Shown here: positions 1-10,628 of the stretch, in pieces
How the letters are laid out: every line of letters starts with the position of its first letter
Numbering within the stretch: position 1 is the first letter of the stretch
Assembly: GCA_015956445.1 (NCBI GenBank)
Contig: WIUZ02000001.1
Location: 1,364,001-1,428,000 of the forward strand
DNA length: 64,000 bases
Origin: Thelephora terrestris
Lineage: Eukaryota; Basidiomycota; Agaricomycetes; Thelephorales; Thelephoraceae
Direction of reading: 5' to 3'
Made by a program: the position numbers and the translations under genes
The notes under the pieces: model-generated
What the model was told of the DNA's origin: nothing
Seen by the model: the letters and a program-made list of their open reading frames with translations, nothing else
Databases searched by the model: none

Positions 1-2731
1 ATCTTTCGCGACCTCCCGATCTTTCTGACGAGCAGTACAGACTCTTCATCCGACAAGCCACTGACTACTTTCTTTACGAAGGTAGCCTCTTTCGGAAGTG
101 TCAGTCGGGATCCCCTCAGCTTGTCCCGAAGCCTAGTGAACGCCTTGAGCTTGTTCGCTACGCTCACGATGTTCTAGGACACAAGGGTATCTTCGCGACG
201 ACTCAGTCTCTCTCAGTCCGATTCTGGTGGCCTGAGCTTGCCAAGGACGTCCGCTGGTATACTAGGACTTGCCACGAGTGTCAGGTGCGACAGACCAAGT
301 ACTTCCACATCCCTCCTATTGTCCCGCCTGTCCCCTCGCTCTTCCGCAAGGCTCACATGGATACCTTCCTCATGCCTCGCGTCGGGAACTATCGCTACGT
401 GGTCCACGCCCGCTGCGCGATGAGTTCTTGGCCTGAGGGACGTGCTACTACTGCGGACTCTGCTAAGGTCATCTCGACGTTCATCTTCCAGGACATCCTC
501 TGCCGTTGGGGTGGTCTCGACGAGATTGTCACCGACAATGCTGCTCCCTACATCGCTGCTGTTGATATGCTTGGAGAGCAGTACGGGATCTGACACATTA
601 GGATCTCGGGCTACAACTCTCAGGCTAATGGGATCGTTGAGTCGAAGCATTTCGATGTTCGCGAGGCTATCATGAAGACTTGTCAGGGCAACGAGGCCAA
701 GTGGCGCGAGGTTCTCCCGCAGGTTTTCTGGGCTGAGCGCGTTACTATCCGCAAGGCGACTGGCTACTCCCCCTACTTCCTGGCTCATGGTGTCCACCCA
801 CTCCTACCATTCGATATCACCGAAGCCACCTATCTAGCCCCCACCCAGGATTTTGGCATCACTACTGAGGAGTTAGTCGCGCTTCGTGCCCAGCAGCTCG
901 CAAAACGTCCCGAAGATCTTGAAGACATGCGTCAGAGGGTTGCGAAGTCTCGTCGGAAGAATCTGGAGCAGTTCGAACTGCGCCATGGTTCCCGCATCGT
1001 TGATTTCGACTTCGAGTCCGGAGCTTTGGTTCTGGTGCGCAACACTCGCGTTGAGGAGTCCTTGAACAGGAAGACCAAGCCTCGCTACCTCGGTCCAATG
1101 GTCGTTGTGCGCAAGACAAAGGGGACATCGTATATTGTGGCCGAACTCGATGGAGCACAGTCTCAGCTTCGCGTCGCAGGCTTCCGACTCATTCCCTACT
1201 TCCCACGCACGGCTACTGATATCCCGCTGGTCTCTGATCTGGACGATGATGAGGACTTCACTTGGGATGATCCCGAGGATGTCCGCTACCTTTCTTCCCT
1301 TCCCGACGACCATTCCTATGTTTCCCTATCCCCTCCTTCCCTTTGATTAGCACATCTCATCCCTATGTTACGCTATTCCCCTTTCATCCATCCCGACTCA
1401 CTGCTATGCCTTTATATCATCCACTTCTACGTCCCGCCCATATTGTTCTTGACCACGGACTATTCCTCATTGTTTCTTGCTCCATTTATTCGTTCACTCT
1501 TCCTATCTACACGACTTTACTCTTTCATTTGGACTTTACTATCAGACACTTTCTATATCCACAAAGCACCTCTTCTAGTTAGATTTCCTTTCGTTCCACA
1601 CTCCCTCTATCCCGACTTTTCCCTATTTCTCGCTATTCCTTTCTCTCGGCCTCCCGAGTTTCTATCAGAAGTCCCAAGGAGACTCCTCTTGCGCCTCAAG
1701 ACAACCGAGGACGGTTGCTCTCTGAAGTCCCAAGGAGATGTCGTGACCATATTTCGGATACTATCCGGAATCGCGACCTTCTCTCGACTATCGACAACCG
1801 CTGCGCGAGGTCTAGATGACTTCCCTCAGCATTCTCGACTGTCCCGATGAGGATTCGCTGTCCCTTCACTTCGCTACACTTCCCTCTCTCCTTATCCCCC
1901 TTCGTGACATCGCGACGTCCCGACGTTTTCCCCTTTAGACCTGCGACCTGCGCCCCCTCGACCCGCGACCTGTGACCTGCGTTTCTTAGCATTTAGTATC
2001 CCTAGGACTTTGTTTCCTTCACATTCCCTCCCGATCACGTCCCGATCAGTCCCGATCGCGTCCCGACTTTTCAGTACGTTTATATCTTTAGTTTTCATCT
2101 CCCTATCTCCATTCCCTGCGTCCCGATCACGTCTCGATCGATCGCCCTGCTTGCGACTCCAGACCTCCCTCTGGTTCGTTTCTCAACCACATTCCTTTCC
2201 TTCATCATTCCCTTCGATCCCCCGCCTTCCCCATGTCATAGACTCGTCATAAGGTCTCTTGACATCATTTTGGTTCGTTCCCTTTGGTTCCCTTCGTTCT
2301 CAGAGCCCTTAGCATTGTATATAAAGGCCCCTGTATTCGATAGACCAGAGAATCACTCAGCAGCGTTCCCTCTCTCTCTCTTCCTCTCTCTCTCTCTCTC
2401 TTCTGAGGCCTGGCAGCGTTGCTACGGTCCTCCCTTCGGTTCCCTCGTCGTCTCGCCCTCGTTCTCGTTGTCCCTCTGGTCTCTCGTGTCCCGCTGGTGT
2501 CCCGATTTCTGACTCTGTTGTCCCGACGTATCCCGACGTTTCCCTTTGTTTGTTATCGGTAGTTTCGTTCTCTGGCTTTCCCGTTGTCCTCTGCCTCGTT
2601 CTCCCGTTCGTATCCCGACTTTCCCTCTTGCTGTTCATTCACTTCCCGCAGATTCCCTAGAGGCTCGCGCCTCTGAACCGAGGACCCGACCTTCTAACTG
2701 CCATCTCTGCCCTCTCGGACTCCGAAGGTCA
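1..2731 (+). mobile_element. Ty3/gypsy LTR retroelement, 3' part (fossil)
   Basis: This is the downstream end of a Ty3/gypsy-family element cut by the left window edge. What is visible runs in order: the HHCC zinc-binding region of integrase (about 130-300), the integrase core (about 350-700), and the integrase C-terminal GPY/F-like module (near 1090-1190, around [13 protein letters not shown]). A pyrimidine-rich non-coding stretch follows from about 1346, full of short tcccgac/tcccgatc-type repeats. A putative 3' LTR lies at the end. Capsid, protease and reverse transcriptase would lie off the left edge. The element looks broken, with a small number of breaks in the part seen. Its age cannot be estimated because only one LTR is in view, but it appears younger than the copia element it sits in. 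Confidence 0.85.
2234..2731 (+). repeat. Putative 3' LTR of the gypsy element
   Basis: A TATA-box-like tatataaagg at about 2319-2328 is followed by a strongly pyrimidine-rich stretch, including a CT run at about 2370-2402, as in an LTR promoter. A TG dinucleotide near 2234 and a CA at 2730-2731 are plausible ends. The right end is supported because copia coding sequence starts abruptly just after it. The left end is a guess, since no second copy is in the window for comparison. Confidence 0.45.
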
Positions 2732-4290
2732 AGTGGTTAGTTCACCGCTTAGTAGCAAAAGGCTTCTCACAGGTTGAGGGAATGGACTATGATGCTGTGT
2801 TCTCCCCCGTTGTCCAATTCGAAACAGTGCGCCTAATATTCGCAATGGCTGCCCTCAGAGGATGGGTCCTTAAAGGACTCGATGTTCGCAACGCATACCT
2901 ATACGGCAAACTCGACGAAGAGATTTACATGGAACAACCAGAGGGGTTCGTAGCTCCAGGAAAAGAGACCCATGTTCTCCACTTAAAGCGTGCCCTCTAT
3001 GGACTGAAACAAGCCGGACTCGCATGGTGGCGAGCCCTGAAACAGTCCATGGAAAAGCTCGGATTCAAATCCTTGAGCTCAGATGCTGGGATCTTCATTT
3101 ACCAGGATAAAGATGGAAGATTCGTAATTGCGCTAATCTACGTAGACGACACCATCTTTACCGGACCCCACACAGCGCTTACGGAGCAGCTCAAGGGGGA
3201 GTTTATGAAGATATGGAAAACCAGGGATTTAGGGGGCCTAACTGATTTCCTCCGCATGAGGATCACCAGACATGGCAGCAAGATTTCCATAGACCAATGC
3301 GCCTATCTCCAAACAGTCCTCGAGCGATGTGAAATGCAGAATGCAAAGACTGCTGCAAACCCATCAAAAGAGCATGTCGAAAAGGCGCTGTATATCTGCT
3401 GCTACTTAATCAGGACATCAAAATACCGATTGACATCCGACGGGGATTCACAAGAAGGTATCTCGGCTTATACCGACTCAGACTGGGCCTCAGACCCCAC
3501 TCAGAGACGATCCCAAAGTGGATACTTTGTTCGGATGGCAAAAGGACTCATCTCATGGACCTCAAGGGCACAGAAAACCATTGCCCTGTCGTCCACTGAG
3601 GCTGAGTACATGGCGCTCTCCGACTGTAGTTGCCAAGTGGTCTGGATGCATACCCTTCTGGGGGAGCTCGGCTATGATCTCAAAGCCATCCCAATCTGCG
3701 GAGACAACCAAGGCTCGATCTTCATCGCCTCAAATCCAGTTACTGAAAAGAGGTTGAAACATATTGACACCCGCTATCACTACATCCGCGAGGTCATTAA
3801 CGATGGACAAGTGGTAGTGTACTTTATTCCCGGAGATGACAATCCCGCGGATCTCCTAACAAAGAACCTTGGAGTCGTCAAACTCAGAAAGTTCAGAGAT
3901 GCCCTTGGCCTCGAATTCTTCTGAGAACATACCTCCAACATACTACAGTCCAGTTCCCACCAATGAAGTTATATAGGGACCTGTACTTAGTATGGGGGAG
4001 TGTTGAACTGGAGGTCTGTGCCCGGCAACGGGTCAACCGGCTCCACCACTTCGTGCGAGAGCCGATGCCAGAGAGCACTGAATAAGCAACCCGAAGGGAC
4101 GGTATCACATCAGAGATCCGATCGATCGGTATGACGCATGCATGCCTTAAGCCGCCGCATGGACCCTGCATCAGTCACGCTGTATAGTTGTGACGCCAAT
4201 AGAGTAGATAGATATATATACCCCACATGTGTAGATAGATCAATCAATCGCTTCTCTCTCTCTTTCCCCCACTAGCAACTATAAGCACCA
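2732..4290 (+). mobile_element. Ty1/copia retroelement, RT-RNase H and 3' LTR (fossil)
   Basis: The region carries the 3' half of a Ty1/copia polyprotein. The reverse transcriptase begins mid-domain with LVAKGFSQVEGMDYD, followed by LDVRNAYLYGKLDEEIYMEQ and the YVDD catalytic box. RNase H follows (YTDSDWASDP, ALSSTEAEYMAL, KHIDTRYHYIRE), with a terminal NPADLLTK motif ending at 3924. A purine-rich tract at 3991-4000 (tatgggggag) sits directly before TGTTGAACTG, the expected priming tract and LTR start. The 5' part of the element is not here, apparently separated by the gypsy insertion at the left. It looks broken by a few changes. The long readable frame suggests it is not very ancient, but its age cannot be measured. 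Confidence 0.85.
4001..4290 (+). repeat. Copia 3' LTR (right end uncertain)
   Basis: It starts TGTTGAACTG right after the purine tract. A TATA-like tatatatacccc lies around 4212-4223, and a CT-rich stretch at about 4250-4270. The right end is unclear: candidate CA ends occur from about 4290 to 4390, and the 27-bp inverted repeat arm begins at 4289. Confidence 0.5.
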
Positions 4291-5277
4291 TCAGCAAAAC
4301 CGATCAGCTGCTGTGAGGCGCTGTGAGTGCTGTGACGACCGATCCTCACAGCTTCATGGCACCCCTCCACAGAATCCATCACAGTAACACAGCACTTGTT
4401 CACAGCGCCAGAATTTGAGCGCTTACTACACTTCTGTCACACTGGGCTTGAATGCATTGGATCCGCTGGATTTCAGTTGGGATTGGGAAATTATTCTATT
4501 GTTTTAAGATACATGTTTTAGGCGTACACGACAAAAGTACCAAGCATGAGAATATGGGAATGTTAGTAGTATGGGGTGGTGGTGCGCTATTCAGATGACA
4601 GGTACTGCCCTAGCTCGGTTCTGTGCGAGGAGAGGTAGGTGAGACTATGAGAGATGGCTGCCAGTGAATGTTGGTCAGCCAAGAATAAGCGTTGAGAACC
4701 CTCCTGTGGAAAGGGATGACGCCAGGTGGATGCGTCGCCAATGCAAGCACGGGGTGGGTTGATGGAGGGATGGGTCATATATAAGAAAGTTTCCTGCTAT
4801 TCATGATAAACAAACACGGCAGATAAATGAAGGAAATACTCACCAAATATTGCCCAAATGCCGTGGCTGAGGGCGAAGGCTGTTTGTGGAGGTGAGTCAT
4901 GAGCGATGTGTCCTTGCAACCTGTCGTCATTGAGAGAGGAGGGGGACACAGAGGAGATGTGTGCAGCCCCAGAGAAAGTTGCGAGCAGGGCCGGGACTGA
5001 TGCGTGTTGCCAGTTTGGGAAAGAGGGGAGGAAAAGTGGTGGGGATAAGGGACTTAGCGAGGACGGAACCTGGACGGAACGAAGAGAGAGTCCCTGGTCC
5101 CATCCAAAGTCAAGATTCTCACGGGCCGGGAATTCCGACCTGCCTGTCAAGCAGACACACAGCGGGCCAGCATCCTCCAGCATCCCAGATGCCCAGCGGA
5201 TGCCCACAGCGTGACAACGATCGATAAAAATTAAACGCCCGCCTCAGCACCACAGCAGCCGATCGGTTTTGCTGATG
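4289..5277. repeat. 27-bp inverted repeat pair bracketing about 1 kb
   Basis: The sequence at 4289-4315 (catcagcaaaaccgatc...) recurs in reverse complement at 5251-5277 (...gatcggttttgctgatg) with one mismatch in 27 bases. Similarity stops abruptly outside and inside the arms. No clear target-site duplication flanks them. The bracketed 935 bp holds only short unconvincing ORFs. A non-autonomous DNA transposon with terminal inverted repeats is possible, as is a shared repeat fragment in two orientations. Confidence 0.6.
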
Positions 5278-7706
5278 ACCTCCCCTTCAGGTAAGACTTA
5301 GAGTACCCATGTAGTAGTATAGTATTATACTCTACCTGCTCAACAAGTCGGCTTAGTGCACTGGTAGTCGTTGGGGTAGAGTGGCCCTGACAATATCTTG
5401 TTTTAGGCATTCAAACTTTGCTCAACAAGGGAAGGGGGTTTCAACCTTTCCTATAAGAGTTTCACCAGTGAAAAAGCCAAGACTGCTCTTGCAGAGTGAA
5501 CTGCAGCTAGTCCAGAGTTTGCAAAGAGTCTAAGGCGGCCAGAAACAGGGAGTGAGGAGAAAGTTGATGAAGAGAGAGTTGTGGATGGGGAAGAAGTCCC
5601 ATATGATGAAATCAACTCATCAAGGACAGTTGAGGAGGAGGTGGGGGCTCTGATCTTGCAGGAGCTTAGCCACCTCATAGGAGAGTGGGAAGCCAGGCCA
5701 GTTGATGACGATGATGATGATGTGCACATCATAGGGCCATTTATGGGGAAGTATACAGGACGTGACTTTTCATCTTGTGCAGCAACCAATGAGTGGATGG
5801 AGTGGGATGCAGCATCTAATGTGTAGTCTTGTGTACTTATACAGCCATCCAATATTACAACCTCAACTACAGGATAAGCCCAAGTATAGACAGTATCAGA
5901 CCACAATAAACAGTGGGACCTGGCCTCCAAATTGCGTGATTTCTCAACCCAGATTGTGTAATAATTAATGATTGAGAGAGGTAGGAAATAAGGCCAAATT
6001 TTTCTCAATGACAAGGCCAAAGCTAGTGGAGAAGTATTATTTTTTACCCTGTTTGAAGGTTTGGCGATGATGGATGACACCCTAGGCCAACGGCAGATCC
6101 AGCGGTGACCAATGACCTGCCAGTAACCTGGCAGCAGATTTTTCTATGACAGGTGACAAAGCCAAGATTCCAGTGGTGGCAGATTTTTTGATGACTGATG
6201 ACCGCCAGGTTGGTCATGTCAGTACAGTATTGTACTTTGAGTTGTAAGCATAGGGACATATTGCATAATAGTGGAGGAGCAGGTCACCAATGAATTAGCG
6301 GTCATTGAGGCGAAAAGAAAGTGGGTACTGGCAAAATCATCATAGGTTTGGTCTTGGCCTTTTCCCCCATCACCTGCAGTGATTTCAAAATACCTGACAT
6401 GTGGTCGCCAGATCCACAACCATCTGTGCCCATCCTGTCAGCAAATTCCATCTGTCCAGATCTGTTTTGCATGATTTTGCTGATGATGAAGCTAAAATTG
6501 GTGCAGAATAACAAGGAGTAACTTCAACAATATCTATCAAAGGTGCTGAAGGATACATGTAAAATGTTATCAATGCAAAAGAAGAACACATAATAAATCA
6601 GTACAGTTGGCATCAGAAAAGTTACCAAAGTAAAAAATATTGTTCCAAGAACAAGGTGATCCATCTCATAAGGCCACTTGTCAGTCCGGTTGCGCAATTT
6701 GTTGTAGCACTTTCCTAACTAAGGCATAAGTTATGCATCCCTCAGGTGAAGGTTACTGTACCTTGAAATAGATTCCATAAGGTCGAAGTGGATAGCCTCA
6801 GACCATAGACCACAGTTGTGGCAATAATATAACACATGTGCAAATGCAGAGTTGCTACCTGGAGAACATCCACAGCAAATGCTGACAGTGTTGAAGCCCC
6901 AAAAAGCCCAATGTAAGGAAGCCCATGAAAAGCTACCCCCAAAACTCCATGGAGCCAATCTGAGAGAATATTACAATCAGAGGCTTGCAATTTGTGTTGT
7001 CGTCACATACAGTTCCAGGAAGAGATGATGACCGCAAATGTCTGAGAACAGAATTTGCTTAGCTCTGTGTTCAGCTTCAATCCAATTGGCCAATCATTCA
7101 GCCAATTGACAGCCATGAGTGGCATCATAGTTGTTCCCCCCTAAACGGTGTCCGTGTGTCCTTATTGACTGGCATAACTTGAACACGTGGAAGATGTTCC
7201 ACACCTCAAAAATGATCCAAGCAAACGGGGAAAGATTTTCCTGGTGAAGAACCATCATAGCGCATAAAGCAAGCCCGGCGACGACATCCAGAAGCTGAGA
7301 ATTCAACGGCGCTGGGGCCGTTTTCAGGAAAGGTGGGTTCCCCGTCCCTGAGATTTTCAAAGGGGCTGTGGGACAGGTGACCTGCGAGATCAACTTGATC
7401 TTTTTGCCGAGGACCCTCGCTGGCGACGAAGTTAGGGGTGTGGAAGCGAGTTTCAAGGGTCTTACCCGTGAAGGAAGTGAACGGAAGTAATTGGACCATT
7501 TGGAGGGTGACACTTCAAAGATCCTTGTTTTTTCTCTTTCCAAAACGAGCGTTATTTACACGTGGCCACAGCCGGGATCTAGCTCGAAAAGACTTTGGCA
7601 GACTTTGACATCCTTACCAGCTGTACATGATGATTTTCTCGCTACAATCCTTCCCGTTTCTGCAAGGCGCTGAGATCACGAGTGGCACTGGAGTTATCGC
7701 TAAGTG
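5278..7706. other. Gene-poor accessory tract, no gene recognised
   Basis: About 2.4 kb that looks more AT-rich than its neighbours. The longest frames are a plus-strand stretch at 5581-5826 ending in an acidic patch (DDDDDD) and minus-strand stretches at 5451-6080 and 7094-7543. None matches a family I recognise. A small hairpin with 7-bp arms (ctgccag/ctggcag, loop taac) lies at 6117-6134. Poly-CT, Asp-codon (gatgatgatgatg) and TGACC-rich patches suggest decayed repeats. I call no gene here. Confidence 0.5.
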
Positions 7707-8383
7707 TCAAATGACTTCTGAAGCAGAACGATTTCCGTACGACAGTGCGAGGCTCCCAAAAAAGTCCAGCTCATCGATACGGGTTTCATTTGATGCACCT
7801 TGGTTGGATGTGACAAACAGCTGTTGTGAGAACATTCAGCCTAGTTGTCTCCACACATATTGTGTTAGACATGCTCACGTGCACGCTGTTCACAGACTGG
7901 AACCGCACGAAACGCAGAGGGATCGCTTTCCCAACTCTAATCTCCTCTTCAGACAGTTGAACTACTTGTGCTACCTCCGACTCCTGGGCTTCCTGCACGT
8001 CTTCGAAACCAATCGATGGCCGGTTGACGAGAATCTTTATGATAAGTGGCCCTTTGGATGGTTCGTGACTGTGTACCCTTAGAGCCTTGATTCTGACTGT
8101 TTGATGGAACTGCAGGCGCAGTTCATGATGATCCTTGTGCACAACGAAGAACAAGACTGACTGAAACATTCAGCAGTAGCTGCTCGTCTACATCACTGAG
8201 AAGATACGACCCTGGTTGTTTTTGTGGTCGTACAATGGACTCCAGCGTATGACCTGCAGACTCGTTCAAGCAATTGCTTTGTAAGTAATCCACATGGCCG
8301 AGGAGAGATTGCTGGGCAGACTCAATAAGAAAGAAAACGATCGCGAGGTTCGGAGGGGTGCGCACATCTGCATTTGTGGACAT
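7707..8383 (-). CDS. Stand-alone PITH-domain protein
   Basis: The PITH domain (proteasome-interacting thioredoxin) is usually the C-terminal half of TXNL1, where it binds the 26S proteasome. Four exons fit: 8366-8383, 8168-8320, 7879-8109 and 7707-7820. The protein starts MSTNADSAQQSLL. It has the typical QSNCLNESAGHTL, YLLSDVDEQLLLN, ILVNRPSIGFEDV, LRFVRFQSVNSVH and SNQGASNETRIDELDFFG segments. No thioredoxin domain precedes it, because the first 18-nt exon carries a good ATG after an upstream gene only 57 bp away. At about 170 residues it matches a PITH-only protein. The role (proteasome-linked redox or assembly) is inferred from the family alone. Confidence 0.85.
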
Positions 8384-8439
8384 AGTTGTTGGTGGCTTAT
8401 CAGGAACTGTATTTATTACTCGATCACCATTATCACGCC

Positions 8440-10530
8440 TCAACAAATTATGCATTCATCCTTTGCCTGCTCCCTTGACGGACGCGTCATGTTCATCTTC
8501 TTGTTCCCTGCTCTCTTCATTTCTGTTAGCCGATTCATCGCTCTTTTGTTCCCTTGAGCTGTCGATTGATGAGGGGCTGGATTATCAACTCGGACTGAGA
8601 AGCGAAACTCGCACCTGCAGAACGCATATACCATCGTTTCGCGAATTCCACGTCTTGCTTAACGCCTATACCCACCTCCGCATAATAGCCGACAGCATAT
8701 TCGGCCTTGCTGAGACCACGGTTTGCTGCTCTCCTCGCCCAGAGGTACGCCTCCGAGTCGCTCTGTTTCAATACACCCTCACTCCCTGTTAGATACCACC
8801 CACTCAAAGCTAGCTCGGCTTCACCGTGGCCCTTCTCTGCAGCCTTCGTATACCAGGCTATTGAACGCCTGGGGTCTATCGGACATGTAAGGCTCCCATA
8901 CTCGTAGCACTGCCCAAGCTTGAATTGCGAATGGGTATAACCAAGATGCCCCGCTCGAGTGAACAACTCCCTAGCGTATGCAGGGTCGAAGGGTACGACC
9001 TGCGAGCCAGGGTTTGCGTATAACAAGGCCAACTCGTGTAGGGCGTGGGGGTTTTCTTCGTCCGCCTGCTCTGCTGCCCGTTGCAACCACCCAATTGCCT
9101 CCCGAGGGTTCTTGGGCCCCGCTAGCGTTCCGTGAAGGAGGATGACCCCGAGCTTGTACATAGCTGCAGTGTCGCCTAGCGAAGCAGCCTTTCGGTAGAA
9201 TGCGGACGCCCTGTCTGGTTCTTTCTTCGTCCCGGCTCCAATTTCGTTGCAGACCGCAACCCGGTAACAGGCAGCCGCGTGGTTTTGTTTGGCGGCCTGC
9301 AGATATAGGTGGTACGCGCGCTCGTGGTCCACTTGCAAACCCAGCATCCCGGTCCCATGGCAATTTGCCAAAAAGAACTGAGCTTCATCGTAGGCTTCGC
9401 CCTGGGTTGCTAAGCGACGAATGACCTTTAACGATTCCTGAATCAGCAAATCGCGGTACTTCTTGACTGAACGTTGATCTTTGGCGTTTGCGCCAATCTT
9501 TTTAGCTGCATCGATGAGGTATTTGGCGTAAAGAAAATGTGCTTCTGGATCGGGGTCATCTTTGATTCGCAAACGATACTGATCGATGTATTCTTTGGTG
9601 TATGGGGGTGCGCTCAGATCCACCGCCTTTGTCTTAGTTGTCCTTGGAGAAACCGAGTTGCCTGTGTTTGACCTGTCAGGCCGGGGTCGCATCTCGATGT
9701 CGTCCACCGGCGAGGTAATCGAAGGAGCCATAACAGTGTCTGTGGATGGAGGATAGCCACTGTGGTAATCCATGACGTGTTCCCCGGGGATTGGGTAAGT
9801 CGCAGGGGGTTCTTGTTGATGGGTTATTTGATCACGGGTGTGCACAGGATAGTACGAAGGAACAACTTGGTATGAACCGGATGGCGTCCCGAGCTGTGAT
9901 TGACCTGGGGGAGGACCCATTCCAAGGACGTTGGAAGCTGCAGAATAGAAATTGTTGTACTGGGCTTGGAGTGTATAAGAATGGTGATTTGATTTTTCTT
10001 TTGGGTGCTTACATTGCTGAAGATACACTTGAGAATGCGGGGGCTGATGATATTGGAGCGAGGGGTCTGTGGCGTTATTTAAGGCGGAAGAGTAGGCCAT
10101 AGAGTCATTCCAGTATGAGTGGGCTGTGTGCACGCCAAGTTGATCATCGCTCAGATGAGACTCGTGACTGCTATAATAACTAGCAAAATCGTCGTATGGG
10201 GGGCTAGGGTAAGTGGGGTCCTGGGGAGGCGGTGAACGAGTTGGAAGTCCTTGACTAGGAGAGACCGGCAACGAGGGACCACGACGGGCTGACTGTGTAG
10301 ATACGGGTGTTCCTGGATGCAGAATAGGGTCCGTGTATTGGAATAAACTTTCTGAATCTGTTGGCATGGCCTCCTCCAACTTCAACGTGGAAAAGGAGTC
10401 GATCACGGTTGCTGGGTCATATTGGTGAACGGGGGTCGTTCCTCGAGCTGGTAGGAGTATTAGCAAGCGCAAACGAGAAGGTGACGCTCAAACGACACTG
10501 ACGAGGAGGGTCGTTAGTGTTCTGGGACAT
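8440..10530 (-). CDS. SKT5: Chitin synthase activator with Sel1 repeats (SKT5/CHS4)
   Basis: SKT5/CHS4 recruits and activates class IV chitin synthase (Chs3) at the bud neck or septum. The first third is Pro/Ser/Tyr-rich and disordered. The rest is a run of Sel1-like repeats (AYHLYLQAAKQNHAAACYR, AIGWLQRAAEQ, SIAWYTKAAEKGHGEAEL). A 28-nt first exon (10503-10530, MSQNTNDPP) joins across a 55-nt intron. A 3' intron at 8559-8614 restores the family's C-terminus, ending KDECIIC, which is a CaaX prenylation box. Without that splice the frame would end as KGTKER and lose the lipid anchor. A 48-nt in-frame intron may also lie near 9985-10030. The downstream PITH gene starts 57 bp away on the same strand. 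Confidence 0.92.
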
Positions 10531-10628
10531 AAGACACCGTAACTGAATCCGGTAACTCGAGGGGGTGGGAACGTGAGAACTTTATGATTGAGACATTGAT
10601 GGGAGAGGGCCTTAGATGACAGTAGATC

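Noticed and set aside
2370-2402. CT microsatellite as an independent feature
   Set aside because: It lies just after the TATA box of the putative gypsy LTR and is best explained as part of it.
4797-5207. Minus-strand 136-codon ORF inside the inverted repeat
   Set aside because: No transposase-like motif, and the overlapping plus-strand frames look equally good; likely chance.
5451-6080. 209-codon minus-strand ORF in the accessory tract
   Set aside because: Ser/Leu-rich with no recognised motif and no neighbouring exon; read as chance in repeat-derived DNA.
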